Origin: AC-37 sp036389835
GTDB lineage: Bacteria > Actinomycetota > Thermoleophilia > Solirubrobacterales > Thermoleophilaceae
Direction: 5' to 3'
Length of the DNA: 64,000 bases
Assembly (NCBI GenBank): GCA_036389835.1
Contig: DASVWC010000016.1
Location: 120,610 to 184,609, forward strand
Below, piece by piece: positions 51,032-59,496 of the stretch. A program made the position numbers and the translations under genes. Position 1 is the first letter of the stretch. The number at the start of each line of letters is the position of its first letter. A model generated the notes under the pieces. That model searched no databases and was not told the DNA's origin. It worked only from the letters and a program-made list of their open reading frames with translations.

Positions 51032-51256
51032 ATGCCCGCCGACCTGTCGCCCGTCGAGGTCTCGATCGCCCTCTCCGGGACGATCGTCCTCATCTGCTAC
51101 CTCGTCTTCATCGTCGCCCCCGCGTGGGCGTCGTACGGGCGGGTGTGGGAGCGGATAGCGGCGAGCTTCCTGACGCTCTTCATGCTCGCGTCGCTGCTGA
51201 TGGTCGGCGTGCTCCTCGGCGCCGCCGTCGTGTGGACGTACGACACGTGGGCTTAG
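51032..51256 (+). CDS. small two-helix membrane protein
   Basis: 74 aa with two hydrophobic helices (~11-31 and ~43-68) joined by a short loop (SYGRVWER). No ribosome site is obvious. Family not recognised; such short proteins are common in this lineage next to ispE. The stop is followed directly by a copy of the dispersed palindromic repeat. Confidence 0.7.
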   Translation: MPADLSPVEVSIALSGTIVLICYLVFIVAPAWASYGRVWERIAASFLTLFMLASLLMVGVLLGAAVVWTYDTWA

Positions 51257-51358
51257 GTCGGCGGCTGCAAAACCGTCGGATTCCGGCGTCCTCGGTCGCT
51301 CGCGTGCATTCGCACGCCACGCTCACTGCGTCCTTGGATTCCTCGGTTTTCGCCGCCT
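51257..51358 (+). repeat. dispersed palindromic intergenic repeat, copy 2 (full length)
   Basis: Starts immediately after the TAG at 51254-51256. Ends are GGCGGCTGCAAAACCG and CGGTTTTCGCCGCC, imperfect inverted repeats; inside is the hairpin GCGTGC-ATTC-GCACGC and the direct repeat GCGTCCT(T/C)GG. Same orientation as copies at 5761 and 57480. Confidence 0.85.
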
Positions 51359-51398
51359 CCGGAATCGCCCGCGTCCCACCTCCGGATGCCGGCGCGCC

Positions 51399-51404
51399 TA
51401 AAGT
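51399..51404 (+). promoter_or_regulatory. TANNNT -10 hexamer for the PucR-type gene
   Basis: TAAAGT ends 6 bp before the GTG start. Confidence 0.4.
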
Positions 51405-51410
51405 TCCCGC

Positions 51411-52679
51411 GTGCCCTCCAGCACCGAGAATCCCGCCGGCAGCGCGTTCCTCGAGGCGTTCGGTGACGTCTCCGCCGCGGTCGAGGCCGGCGCCGGCCTG
51501 CCCGAGGTCGCGCGCGCCACGGCGCGTGCGCTGAACGCGAGCGTCGCGGTCGTGGACGAGTCGAGCAGCGTGCTCGCCGTCGCCGCGCAGTCGCCCGACG
51601 ACGAGCGCGCCGTGCTCGCGGGCGCGCCCGGGCGCGAGGTGCTGGCCCTGCGGGTGGCCGACACGCCCGTGGGCGAGCTGCGCTACCGGCCGCGCGGCGA
51701 GCCGCCGCCGGCCGCCCTGGTCCGGATGGTCGGCACGCTGATCGCGCTCGAGGTCGAGCGCTCGCGGGCGCCGGAGCGTGCGAGCGAGGCCGCCGTCGCG
51801 AGCTTCGTCTGCGACCTGCTCGAGCGGCGGGTGACTGACCGCGACAACATCGTCGCGCGCGGGAAGGAGCTCGGCTCGGACCTCTCCTCCGGCGCGAGCG
51901 TGCTCGTCGCGCGCGCGCACCCGCATCGCCCGGAGGAGGGCGACTGGCGCGCGCGCGTCCTGGCGATGGCCGAGCGCGGCGCCCGCGCCGTGGCCCCGGG
52001 CGCGCTGGCGGCGCCGGTCCAGGTGGCGGTACCGCGCAACCACCACGCGCCGACGCCGGTGGCGGCGGAGCTGGTCGTGGTGGTCCCGGCCGAGGACCCG
52101 CAGCTCGCGGGGCGGGTGGCCGAGTCGCTTCGCCGCGAGCTCGAGAGCAACCTCCAGTCGTTCACGACCGTGATCGGCGTGAGCCGCCCGGCGGGCGATC
52201 CCGTCGACGTGCACCGCGCGGGCTTCGAGGCGCTGCTCGCGGCGAACGTCGCGGAGGCGCAGGGCGACGCCCTGCTCTCCTTCGAGGCCACCGGCGCCTA
52301 CCGGCTGCTGCTGCCCGCGATGAGCGACGACCCCGGCGAGCTCGAGCGCTTCCACGAGGAGACGGTGGCCCCGCTGCTCGCCTACGACGAGCAGTACGAG
52401 ACCGAGCTGGTCCGCACGCTGGAGACGTTCCTCGACGAGGACGGGAGCGTCGCCCGCACCTCGGAGAAGCTCTTCACCCATCGCCACACGATCCGCTACC
52501 GGCTCGAGCGCGTGCGCGAGCTCACCGGGCTCGACGTCTCCTCGACCGACGGCCGCGAGCGGCTGGGGCTCGGCCTCAAGGCGATGCGGGTGCTGGGGAT
52601 CATGCCGTCGCGCGGGCCGGCCCACGAGCCGGGCGCGGAGGCCGGCACCGTGCCGCGCGACGAGGGCGACCGCCGCTGA
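51411..52679 (+). CDS. PucR/CdaR-family transcriptional regulator
   Basis: 422 aa. A GAF-like N-terminal sensor (~25-125) and a central GGDEF-like domain (~150-290) precede a C-terminal PucR helix-turn-helix (SVARTSEKLFTHRHTIRYRLERV, ~343-366). The family regulates purine, sugar-acid or amino-acid catabolism. No obvious catabolic target is adjacent; autonomous promoter. Confidence 0.9.
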   Translation: MPSSTENPAGSAFLEAFGDVSAAVEAGAGLPEVARATARALNASVAVVDESSSVLAVAAQSPDDERAVLAGAPGREVLALRVADTPVGELRYRPRGEPPPAALVRMVGTLIALEVERSRAPERASEAAVASFVCDLLERRVTDRDNIVARGKELGSDLSSGASVLVARAHPHRPEEGDWRARVLAMAERGARAVAPGALAAPVQVAVPRNHHAPTPVAAELVVVVPAEDPQLAGRVAESLRRELESNLQSFTTVIGVSRPAGDPVDVHRAGFEALLAANVAEAQGDALLSFEATGAYRLLLPAMSDDPGELERFHEETVAPLLAYDEQYETELVRTLETFLDEDGSVARTSEKLFTHRHTIRYRLERVRELTGLDVSSTDGRERLGLGLKAMRVLGIMPSRGPAHEPGAEAGTVPRDEGDRR

Positions 52680-52717
52680 CGCGCCCCGCCGCGGCGGGTG
52701 TGGCACGAGCGCGCTCC

Positions 52718-52723
52718 TAGGAT
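52718..52723 (+). promoter_or_regulatory. TANNNT -10 hexamer for the membrane-protein pair
   Basis: TAGGAT ends 10 bp before the ATG at 52734. Confidence 0.35.
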
Positions 52724-52733
52724 CGGGGCCCCG

Positions 52734-53243
52734 ATGGTCCCGCTGATCTTTCAGTGCCTGGCCCTCCTGGCCGGCGCGGCGCTGCTGCGCATCGTGCTCG
52801 CCCGCCTCGGTCTCGAGGTCGGCATCCCGCAGCTCGCGGCGGTCGCGGTGATCCTGTACTTCGCGGTCGACGGCGCCTACGAGTACCGCCAGTTCTGGAA
52901 GCTGCTCGACGACCAGCGCGAGCGCAACGCCGGCCTCTCGCCCGAGGCGGCGCGCTTCACGTGCACCGCGACGGGGGTCGACCCCGGGTTCCTCGCGTAC
53001 GTCGCCGACCGGATCCCGCTCCACGAGCGCTTCTACCTCCAGACGGAGGGGAAGCTCGTCGGCGGCGGCGACACCTGCATCCGCTTCCTGCTGCTGCCGC
53101 GCATTCCGGAGGCCGACCCGCTCGACGCGCGCTACCTCGTCTTCTGGAACCCGCCGGACAACAAGGTGCTGGACGACGCCAGGCGCCGCGGCGCGACGAT
53201 CCTCCGCCACCGGCCCAAGCTCGTCATCGCGAGGATGCCCTGA
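52734..53243 (+). CDS. membrane-anchored protein of unknown function
   Basis: 169 aa: a hydrophobic N-terminal region (~1-45, probably two helices) followed by a soluble domain with two cysteines (FTCTATG, DTCIRF). The ATG at 52734 is chosen because it follows the TAGGAT hexamer at leaderless spacing and starts the first helix. It shares TGATG with the next gene, so the two act together, probably in envelope glycan metabolism given the partner. Not recognised. Confidence 0.72.
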   Translation: MVPLIFQCLALLAGAALLRIVLARLGLEVGIPQLAAVAVILYFAVDGAYEYRQFWKLLDDQRERNAGLSPEAARFTCTATGVDPGFLAYVADRIPLHERFYLQTEGKLVGGGDTCIRFLLLPRIPEADPLDARYLVFWNPPDNKVLDDARRRGATILRHRPKLVIARMP

Positions 53244-54679
53244 TGCGCGACGCGGTCTGGACGGTCGGGTTCCACGCGGCGTTCGTGCTCCCGGGCCTGG
53301 CGCTCCTCTACGCCCTCGGCTTCGTGCGGCGGCTGCGTGACGTGCCGCTCGCGATCGGCCCCGCCTACCTGACCGGGGTGGCCGGGGTCATCTCGCTCCT
53401 GCTGATCCCGCTCGTGCTCGATGTCGGGGTCCGCCTGCCGCAGCTGGTGGTGGCGTCCGCCCTGTGCACGCTGGCTCTCGCAGCAACCGGGTTCGTGCTG
53501 GCCAGGCGCGGCCGCGCCCGCGCCGAGGACGTGCCCGGCGCGGCGAGCGCCGGCTCGCTCGAGCGCTGGGCCGGGCGGGTCGGCTTCGGCGCGCTGGCCG
53601 TCTTCTTCGTCGCCGGCTTCTCGGCCTACGCGGAGCTGCCCACCGTCGGCGACGACTGGACGATCTGGTCGTACAAGGCGGTCGCGTTCTTCACGCTCGA
53701 CGGCGAGCTGCGCCCGGAGGTGTTCGCCGGCCACGAGCCGGGCCCGGCCCATCTCCACTATCCGGTGCTCCAGCCGCTGCTCGAGTCGCTCTACTTCCGG
53801 TCCGTCGACGGGGCGCAGCTCCAGCAGTGGCACTCGATGCTCTGGATCCTGTTCGGCGCGTTCGTCTGGACCGTCGCCTGGCTCGCGCGGACGCGCGCCG
53901 TGCCCGCGTTCGTCGCGCTGGCGCCGGTCGCGGCGCTCGCGCTCACGCAGAAGAGCCACCGGATCATCGAGATCGGCTACGCGGACGTGACCGTCGCCTG
54001 CTTCGCCGCCGCCGGCGCCCTCGCGATCGGGTTCTGGGTGAGCAGGGGCGGTGCGCGCTACGCGGTCCTGGGGAGCGTCCTGCTGGCGGGCGCGGCCAAC
54101 ACGAAGAACGAGGGGCTCGTCGCGGCGATCGCGGTCCTCGTGTCCGCCGCGGCGATCGTCCTGTGGTCGCGGCGCGACTGGCGCGCGACGCTCGCGGCGG
54201 GGGCGATCTTCGCCGCGGGGGTCGTCCCGTGGATCCTCTGGCGCAGCTCGAACCACATCCGCAGCGCCGACGTGGCCCCGCTGGGCGACTCGCTCGAGTG
54301 GGACTACCTGAGCGACCGCTTCGACCGCGTGGGCGTCTCGTTCTCCGCGCTCTTCGACCACATGAGCAACCCGAGCGAGTGGAACTTCATCGCCCCGGCG
54401 CTCCTCGTGCTCGCCGGCGTGTGCCTGGTGAGCGGCATCGCCCGCCGCGAGGCCGCGTTCTACCTCGCGGTGCCCACGCTCATGGTGCTGGCGCTCGTGT
54501 GGGTCTACTGGACCGGGTTCCTGGGGATCGAGTACTGGCTCGAGAACTCGAGCGACCGGACGGTCACCACCGTGCTGTACGTGTGCGGCGTGGGGACGCT
54601 GCACCTGACGGCCCTGCTGATGGCGACGATCCACGCGCGCCGCCGGCCGGCCGAGACGCAGGCTCCGCCCCCGGGGTAG
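53243..54679 (+). CDS. polytopic membrane protein, GT-C glycosyltransferase-like
   Basis: 478 aa with about 11-12 hydrophobic helices. After the third helix there is a large loop with DDWTIWSYKA and an acidic/aromatic segment. This resembles the first-loop Asp motif of dolichol-type (GT-C) glycosyltransferases that use polyprenyl-phosphate sugars at the outer membrane face. The family call rests on topology and that loop. Coupled to the preceding small protein. Confidence 0.7.
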   Translation: MRDAVWTVGFHAAFVLPGLALLYALGFVRRLRDVPLAIGPAYLTGVAGVISLLLIPLVLDVGVRLPQLVVASALCTLALAATGFVLARRGRARAEDVPGAASAGSLERWAGRVGFGALAVFFVAGFSAYAELPTVGDDWTIWSYKAVAFFTLDGELRPEVFAGHEPGPAHLHYPVLQPLLESLYFRSVDGAQLQQWHSMLWILFGAFVWTVAWLARTRAVPAFVALAPVAALALTQKSHRIIEIGYADVTVACFAAAGALAIGFWVSRGGARYAVLGSVLLAGAANTKNEGLVAAIAVLVSAAAIVLWSRRDWRATLAAGAIFAAGVVPWILWRSSNHIRSADVAPLGDSLEWDYLSDRFDRVGVSFSALFDHMSNPSEWNFIAPALLVLAGVCLVSGIARREAAFYLAVPTLMVLALVWVYWTGFLGIEYWLENSSDRTVTTVLYVCGVGTLHLTALLMATIHARRRPAETQAPPPG

Positions 54680-54733
54680 CGGCCGCGCACGCCGTCCTGC
54701 ATGCCGTCCGGCCCGCGCCCCAACATCGCGGGC

Positions 54734-54919
54734 ATGCTCTACGCCGCTCTCGTCTGCTGCGACGACGACTGCACCGACGTCTTCGAGGCCTACGGCACGC
54801 TCGAGGAGCTCGAGACGCTCGCGTGCGACTGCGGCTGCGCCCTCCAGGTCATCTCGATCTCGGAGGCCGAGCCCGACCCCGTGCCCGGCCGCGGGGTGGA
54901 GCTGATCCCGGTCGGCTAG
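54734..54919 (+). CDS. small cysteine-rich acidic protein
   Basis: 61 aa with six cysteines (CCDDDC near residue 8-13; CDCGC near 30-34), acidic throughout. Likely metal binding. The ATG at 54734 gives the conserved-looking MLYAALVCC start. Family unknown. Confidence 0.65.
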   Translation: MLYAALVCCDDDCTDVFEAYGTLEELETLACDCGCALQVISISEAEPDPVPGRGVELIPVG

Positions 54920-54946
54920 GCGCCCCGGCGCCGCCCGCGGATCGAG

Positions 54947-55019
54947 CTGGGGAGCCAGGATTTGAACCTGATCCTCGGGTACCAAAAACCCGCGTGCTGG
55001 CCAAGTACACCACTCCCCA
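54947..55019 (-). tRNA. tRNA-Gln (anticodon TTG)
   Basis: 73 nt on the minus strand. Acceptor TGGGGAG/CTCCCCA and D-arm GTGT/GCAC are paired. The anticodon stem CGGGT/ACCCG holds the loop TTTTGGT, giving anticodon TTG for CAA (and CAG by wobble). The T-arm TCAGG/CCTGG has loop TTCAAAT. The discriminator base is G, as in Gln tRNAs. CCA is not encoded. TACCGT at 55034-55039 (minus) is a plausible -10. It diverges from glmU. Confidence 0.95.
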
Positions 55020-55053
55020 AGCGCTCACGCGCGACGGTACCACCGCCCGGCGT

Positions 55054-55059
55054 TACGCT
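55054..55059 (+). promoter_or_regulatory. TANNNT -10 hexamer for glmU
   Basis: TACGCT ends 9 bp before the glmU ATG. Confidence 0.35.
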
Positions 55060-55068
55060 GGGCACGAG

Positions 55069-56451
55069 ATGGCCGGCGAGTTCACCGCCCTCATCATGGC
55101 CGCGGGCCACGGGACCCGCATGCGGTCGTCGCTGCCGAAGGTGCTGCACCAGGTGTGCGGGCGGCCGATGGTCGAGTGGGTCGTCGCCGCGGCGCGCGAG
55201 GCGGGCGCCGGCCGGGTCGTCTGCATCACGCGCCCGGGCGAGGGAGTCGACGAGCGCCTGGCGGAGGCGGACGTCGAGGTGGCGGCCCAGACGGAGGGCG
55301 AGGGGACGGGGTCGGCGGTCCTCGCGGCACGCGACGCGATCGCCGCGTCGGAGACCGTCGTGGTGCTCTCGGGCGACCACCCGCTCGTGGCGGCCGATCT
55401 CATCCGCGACCTGGTCGACGAGCACGAGAGGGCGAGCGCGGCGGCGACCCTGCTCACCACCGAGGCGCTCGACCCGGCCGGCTACGGGCGCATAGTCCGC
55501 GACGACGAAGGCGCGGTCAAGCGGATCGTCGAGACCAAGCACACCGAGGGGGTGCCGGAGGAGGAGCTCGCCATCCGCGAGGTCAACATCGGCACCTACG
55601 CATTCGCCGCGGACGACCTCCTCGGCGCCCTCGACGAGGTCGGCGAGGAGCGCGGCGAGCGCTACCTCACCGCCGTGATCCCGGTCCTCTGCGAGCGCGG
55701 CCGGACACTTGCCGCGCACCGGACGGCGGACGCCCGCTCGGCCATGGGCGTCAACACGCGCGCGGACCTGATCGAGATCGAGACGCTCGCCCGCCGCGCG
55801 ATCGTGGAGCGGCACGCGCTCGCGGGCGTCTCGTTCACCGCGCCGGACACGGTCGCGATCGACGCCACGGTCGAGATCGGCCAGGACACCCGGGTCGAGG
55901 CGGGGGTGACGCTCCGGGGCTCCACGAAGATCGGCGACGACGCCCGCATAGGCCCGCAGGTCACGATCACGGACTCCCAGATCGGGCACGACGTGACGAT
56001 CCTCCACGCCGTGCTCGTCGAGGCCGAGGTCGGGCCGGGGGCCACGGTGGGCCCGTTCGCCTACCTGCGCCCGGGCGCCCGGCTCGACGAGGGCGCGAAG
56101 GTCGGCACGTTCGTGGAGGTCAAGAACTCGACGATCGGCGCGGGCGCCAAGGTCCCGCACCTCTCCTACGTCGGCGACGCCGACATCGGCGAGGGCGCCA
56201 ACCTCGGCGCGAGCTCGATCACGGCGAACTACGACGGCAGGCGGAAGCACCGCACGACGGTCGGAAGGGGCGTGAAGACCGGCATCCACACCTCGCTCGT
56301 CGCCCCCGTCACCGTCGGGGAGGGCGCGTACACTGGAGCGGGCTCGGTGATCCGAAAAGACGTGCCGGACGGCGCCCTGGCGTACTCCGACGCGAAGCAG
56401 CGGAACATCGAGGGATACAACACGGGTTCCGAAGGGGAGCGACCCGAGTGA
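55069..56451 (+). CDS. glmU: bifunctional GlmU (N-acetylglucosamine-1-P uridylyltransferase / glucosamine-1-P acetyltransferase)
   Basis: 460 aa. The pyrophosphorylase half opens with LIMAAGHGTRMRSSLPK and has LSGDHPL for metal/substrate. The C-terminal left-handed beta-helix (~250-440) includes RPGARLDEGAKVGTFVEVKN and the catalytic-His region LSYVGDADIG. Makes UDP-GlcNAc for peptidoglycan. Its stop overlaps prs (GTGA), a common Gram-positive pairing. Confidence 0.96.
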   Translation: MAGEFTALIMAAGHGTRMRSSLPKVLHQVCGRPMVEWVVAAAREAGAGRVVCITRPGEGVDERLAEADVEVAAQTEGEGTGSAVLAARDAIAASETVVVLSGDHPLVAADLIRDLVDEHERASAAATLLTTEALDPAGYGRIVRDDEGAVKRIVETKHTEGVPEEELAIREVNIGTYAFAADDLLGALDEVGEERGERYLTAVIPVLCERGRTLAAHRTADARSAMGVNTRADLIEIETLARRAIVERHALAGVSFTAPDTVAIDATVEIGQDTRVEAGVTLRGSTKIGDDARIGPQVTITDSQIGHDVTILHAVLVEAEVGPGATVGPFAYLRPGARLDEGAKVGTFVEVKNSTIGAGAKVPHLSYVGDADIGEGANLGASSITANYDGRRKHRTTVGRGVKTGIHTSLVAPVTVGEGAYTGAGSVIRKDVPDGALAYSDAKQRNIEGYNTGSEGERPE

Positions 56452-57479
56452 GCGTCGAGAGCCAGGTTCAGCCCACGCCGCGGAACAGCCTTCCGCACGG
56501 CTACGACAAGCGGCTCATGCTCGCCTCCGGCCGGGCCAGCAAGCAGCTCGGCCTGAAGATCGCCGACAAGGTGGGCGTCACCCCGGTCGCCGCGGACCTG
56601 CGCACGTTCTCGGACGGTGAGGTCTACTGCCGCTACGAGGAGTCCATCCGCGGAGCGGACATCTTCATCGTGCAGTCGATCTGCGGCAACGAGGAAGAGG
56701 GCATGACCGTCAACGACGCCCTCATGGAGCTGCTGGTGATGATCGACGCGGCCGTGGGCGCCTCCGCCCACCGGGTCATCGCGGTCAGCCCCTGGTACGG
56801 CTACTCGCGCCAGGACAAGAAGTCGGCGCCGCGCGAGCCGATCACCGCCCGCCTGATGGCCCGTTGCCTGGAGGCCGCCGGCATCGACCGGCTCCTCACG
56901 ATGGACCTCCACGCCGGGCAGCTCCAGGGCTTCTTCCAGAAGACCGTCGACCACATGACCGCGATGCCGATCCTCAGCCAGTACGTGAAGGACCAGCTCG
57001 GCGATACGGCCGACCTCGTGATCATCTCGCCGGACGCCGGTCGCGTGAAGCTCACGCGCAAGTTCGCCCAGAAGGTCGGTGCGCCCTACGCGCTGCTCGA
57101 GAAGGAGCGCCCCGCCCAGCAGGTGGCCGAGATCGGCTACGTGATCGGTGACGTCAAGGACAAGGTCGCCGTGATCGTCGACGACATCATCGACACCGGC
57201 GGCACCCTCGCCGCCGCGGCCCAGACCGTCCTCGACGAGGGCGCCTCCGCGGTCTACGCGGTCGCCACCCACGGGATCTTCTCGGGCAAGGCGTTCGAGA
57301 CGCTCGGCAACTCGCCGCTGTCGGGGATCGTCGTCACCGACACGGTGCCGCTGCGCAGCGGCGCGCCCGACAACATCCGCGTCCTCACATCCACGGACAT
57401 CCTCGCGGACTCCGTGCGGCGCATCTTCACCGACGACTCGGTGTCGGAGATCTTCGCCGGCGAGAACCAGCTCTTCTAG
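56448..57479 (+). CDS. prs: ribose-phosphate pyrophosphokinase
   Basis: 343 aa, makes PRPP from ribose-5-phosphate and ATP. LMLASGRASKQLGLKIA, the TFSDGEVYCRYEESIRG stretch, a YGYSRQDKK ATP loop and the PRPP-binding VDDIIDTGGTL motif are all intact. A ~25-residue N-terminal extension precedes the conserved start. GTG start coupled to glmU. The stop is followed directly by the short copy of the dispersed repeat. Confidence 0.96.
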   Translation: MSVESQVQPTPRNSLPHGYDKRLMLASGRASKQLGLKIADKVGVTPVAADLRTFSDGEVYCRYEESIRGADIFIVQSICGNEEEGMTVNDALMELLVMIDAAVGASAHRVIAVSPWYGYSRQDKKSAPREPITARLMARCLEAAGIDRLLTMDLHAGQLQGFFQKTVDHMTAMPILSQYVKDQLGDTADLVIISPDAGRVKLTRKFAQKVGAPYALLEKERPAQQVAEIGYVIGDVKDKVAVIVDDIIDTGGTLAAAAQTVLDEGASAVYAVATHGIFSGKAFETLGNSPLSGIVVTDTVPLRSGAPDNIRVLTSTDILADSVRRIFTDDSVSEIFAGENQLF

Positions 57480-57528
57480 TCGGCGGCTGCAAACCGTCGG
57501 ATTCCTGCGTCCTCGGTTTTCGCCGCCT
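57480..57528 (+). repeat. dispersed palindromic intergenic repeat, copy 3 (internally deleted)
   Basis: The two ends of the element (GGCGGCTGCAAACCGTCGG... and ...CTCGGTTTTCGCCGCC) are joined. The ~50 bp between the direct repeats, including the central hairpin, are missing, as expected from recombination or slippage between them. It begins right after the prs stop. Confidence 0.8.
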
Positions 57529-57567
57529 CCCCCTGCGCGCGTCTGGCTGACGTGATCAGATAGGGCC

Positions 57568-58026
57568 ATGACGCTCTACGAATTCCTGCTGACCGTCCAC
57601 ATCCTCGCCGCCATCGTCTGGCTCGGCGGGAGCTGGATGCTGCTCATGCTCGGCCTCTCGCTGAGGGGCGCCGACACCCAGCGGCGCGTGGACTTCACCC
57701 GCATGACCGAGAAGATCCCGAGCATCGTCTTCGCGGTCGCGTCGATCATCCTGATCCTCGCCGGGACGTGGCTCGTGGACGAGGCCGGGTTCGACTACTC
57801 CGACGCGTGGGTCACGATCGGCTACACCGGCTGGTTCATCAGCTTCCTGTTCGGGGTCGGGTTCTACGGGCGCGAGGGCAAGAGGCGCGAGCGGATCATC
57901 GAGTCGGAGGGGATCGAGTCGCCCGCCGTGTCCGCCAGCCTGAACCGCGTTCTCGCCGTGGCCGCCGTCGACTCCCTGCTCATCACCCTCGTGGTCGTGG
58001 ACATGACCACGAAGCCGGGCCTCTAG
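57568..58026 (+). CDS. DUF2269-like four-helix membrane protein
   Basis: 152 aa, four membrane helices. The first contains HILAAIVWLGGSWM, with the His and Trp typical of the DUF2269/CopD-like group, and the third GWFISFLFGVGF. Possibly a redox or copper-related membrane protein; function open. Its TAG stop shares CTAG with the stop of the ABC1 gene. Confidence 0.8.
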   Translation: MTLYEFLLTVHILAAIVWLGGSWMLLMLGLSLRGADTQRRVDFTRMTEKIPSIVFAVASIILILAGTWLVDEAGFDYSDAWVTIGYTGWFISFLFGVGFYGREGKRRERIIESEGIESPAVSASLNRVLAVAAVDSLLITLVVVDMTTKPGL

Positions 58027-59453
58027 CCGCCCGGCGTCCGGGCCGCGAACTTGCGGACGCGCTTCTCGCCGCGCGACTCGAAGTAGGCCCACTCCTCGCG
58101 GCCGAGCTCGGTCGCCGGGTCCTCGGCGAACCACCACTCGCGGCCGATCCGGTACCAGTTGCGCGTGGCCTCGAGCTGGCCGAGCACGGCCATCACGCCC
58201 GTCTCCATGCGGCGCCCCATCAGCTCGTTGGCCGGCACGTTCTCGCGCCGCATCAGGTCGTAGAACTCGGAGCGGGGGTCCGAGATCGCGGTGATCACCT
58301 TCATCACGTAGCGCGGGCTGATCCGCACGTCTCGGTCCTGCATGTACCAGCCGCCGACGGTCGTCACGTGCTCCATCAGCTTCTCGGCGTCGATCTTCTT
58401 CGGGTTGTTCAGGAAGCCGAGGTCGTGCAGCGCCACCCGCAAGCGCTCCGGGTCCTCGTCGAACACGGCCTCGAGCGCGGCGATCTCCAGCTCGATCTGC
58501 TCCTTGTCGAGCTGCTTGGTCATCCCGAAGTCGAGGAAGGCGACCTTCCCGTCGTCCATGAGGATGTAGTTGCCCGGGTGCGCGTCGGCGTTGAAGTGCT
58601 GGAGGTGGTAGATCGACCCGAAGCAGAAGCGGAAGACGATCTCCCCGAAGCGGTCCTTCTCCTCCTGGGGGAGCTGCTTGACCTCCTCGAAGCCGACGCC
58701 GTCGACCCACTCGGTCACCAGCACCCTGTTGCGCGAGAGCCGCGTGATCACGTCCGGCACGTAGATGAACGGGTGGCCGCGGTAGCCGCGTGAGAACGCG
58801 CGCTGGTTCTGGGCCTCGAACTCGTAGTCGAGCTCCTCGAGCACGCGCTCCTTCAGCTCGGCCGCGGCGGCCTTCGCGTCGAGGCCAGGCGCGAGCGCCT
58901 TAGCCATCCGCAGGATCATCCCGGCGTTCTGCATGTCGGCGCGCACGGCGTCGGCCACGCCGGGGTACTGGATCTTCACGGCCACGCGGCGGCCGTCGGG
59001 CAGCACCGCGCGGTGGACCTGCCCGATCGAGGCCGCGGCGCTCGCCTCGTGGTCGAAGTCCTCGAACAGGTCCTCGGGGGCGTCGCCCTCCCACTCCTCC
59101 TCGAGCACCTTCTTGACCTTGCTCCACGGCATCGGCGGCGCCGAGGTGCGCAGCTCGCCGAGCTTCTCCTGGTACATCTCGGCGTACTCCGGCGGGAGGA
59201 ACTCGGTGTCGATGAACGACGCGAGCTGGCCGATCTTCATCGCCGCGCCCTTCATCGTCCCGAGCGCGTCGACCATCCGCTCCGCCGCCTCGAGGTGGCG
59301 AGCGTCGAGCTTCTCGTCCGACGCCTCCTTCGAGCGCACGAGGTTGGCCGCCTTCGTGCCCGCGTAGCGCGCGCCCTGCGTGCCGATCACGCTGCCCACC
59401 TTCGCGGTGCGCTGGACGCGGCCGGTCGGGATCCTCGATTCGTCGCGAGCCAT
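58023..59453 (-). CDS. ABC1/ADCK/UbiB-family atypical kinase
   Basis: 476 aa. MKIGQLASF is the family's KxGQ motif; further landmarks are ASAASIGQVHRA, VAVKIQYPG (ATP-site Lys), LVTEWVDG, FNADAHPGNY and FLDFGM. Members support quinone biosynthesis or membrane lipid stress; here menaquinone is the likely quinone. ATG at 59453 is preferred because a TACGCT hexamer lies 10 bp upstream and the family starts near there. Confidence 0.9.
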   Translation of the reverse strand: MARDESRIPTGRVQRTAKVGSVIGTQGARYAGTKAANLVRSKEASDEKLDARHLEAAERMVDALGTMKGAAMKIGQLASFIDTEFLPPEYAEMYQEKLGELRTSAPPMPWSKVKKVLEEEWEGDAPEDLFEDFDHEASAAASIGQVHRAVLPDGRRVAVKIQYPGVADAVRADMQNAGMILRMAKALAPGLDAKAAAAELKERVLEELDYEFEAQNQRAFSRGYRGHPFIYVPDVITRLSRNRVLVTEWVDGVGFEEVKQLPQEEKDRFGEIVFRFCFGSIYHLQHFNADAHPGNYILMDDGKVAFLDFGMTKQLDKEQIELEIAALEAVFDEDPERLRVALHDLGFLNNPKKIDAEKLMEHVTTVGGWYMQDRDVRISPRYVMKVITAISDPRSEFYDLMRRENVPANELMGRRMETGVMAVLGQLEATRNWYRIGREWWFAEDPATELGREEWAYFESRGEKRVRKFAARTPGG

Positions 59454-59463
59454 GCCGGGCCGG

Positions 59464-59469
59464 AGCGTA
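59464..59469 (-). promoter_or_regulatory. TANNNT -10 hexamer for the ABC1 kinase gene
   Basis: TACGCT on the minus strand, 10 bp before the ATG. It is divergent from the rplY hexamer, with 10 bp between them. Confidence 0.35.
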
Positions 59470-59479
59470 GCTCGCGAGC

Positions 59480-59485
59480 TATCCT
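59480..59485 (+). promoter_or_regulatory. TANNNT -10 hexamer for rplY-pth
   Basis: TATCCT ends 11 bp before the rplY ATG. Confidence 0.35.
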
Positions 59486-59496
59486 CAGCCGCCGTC

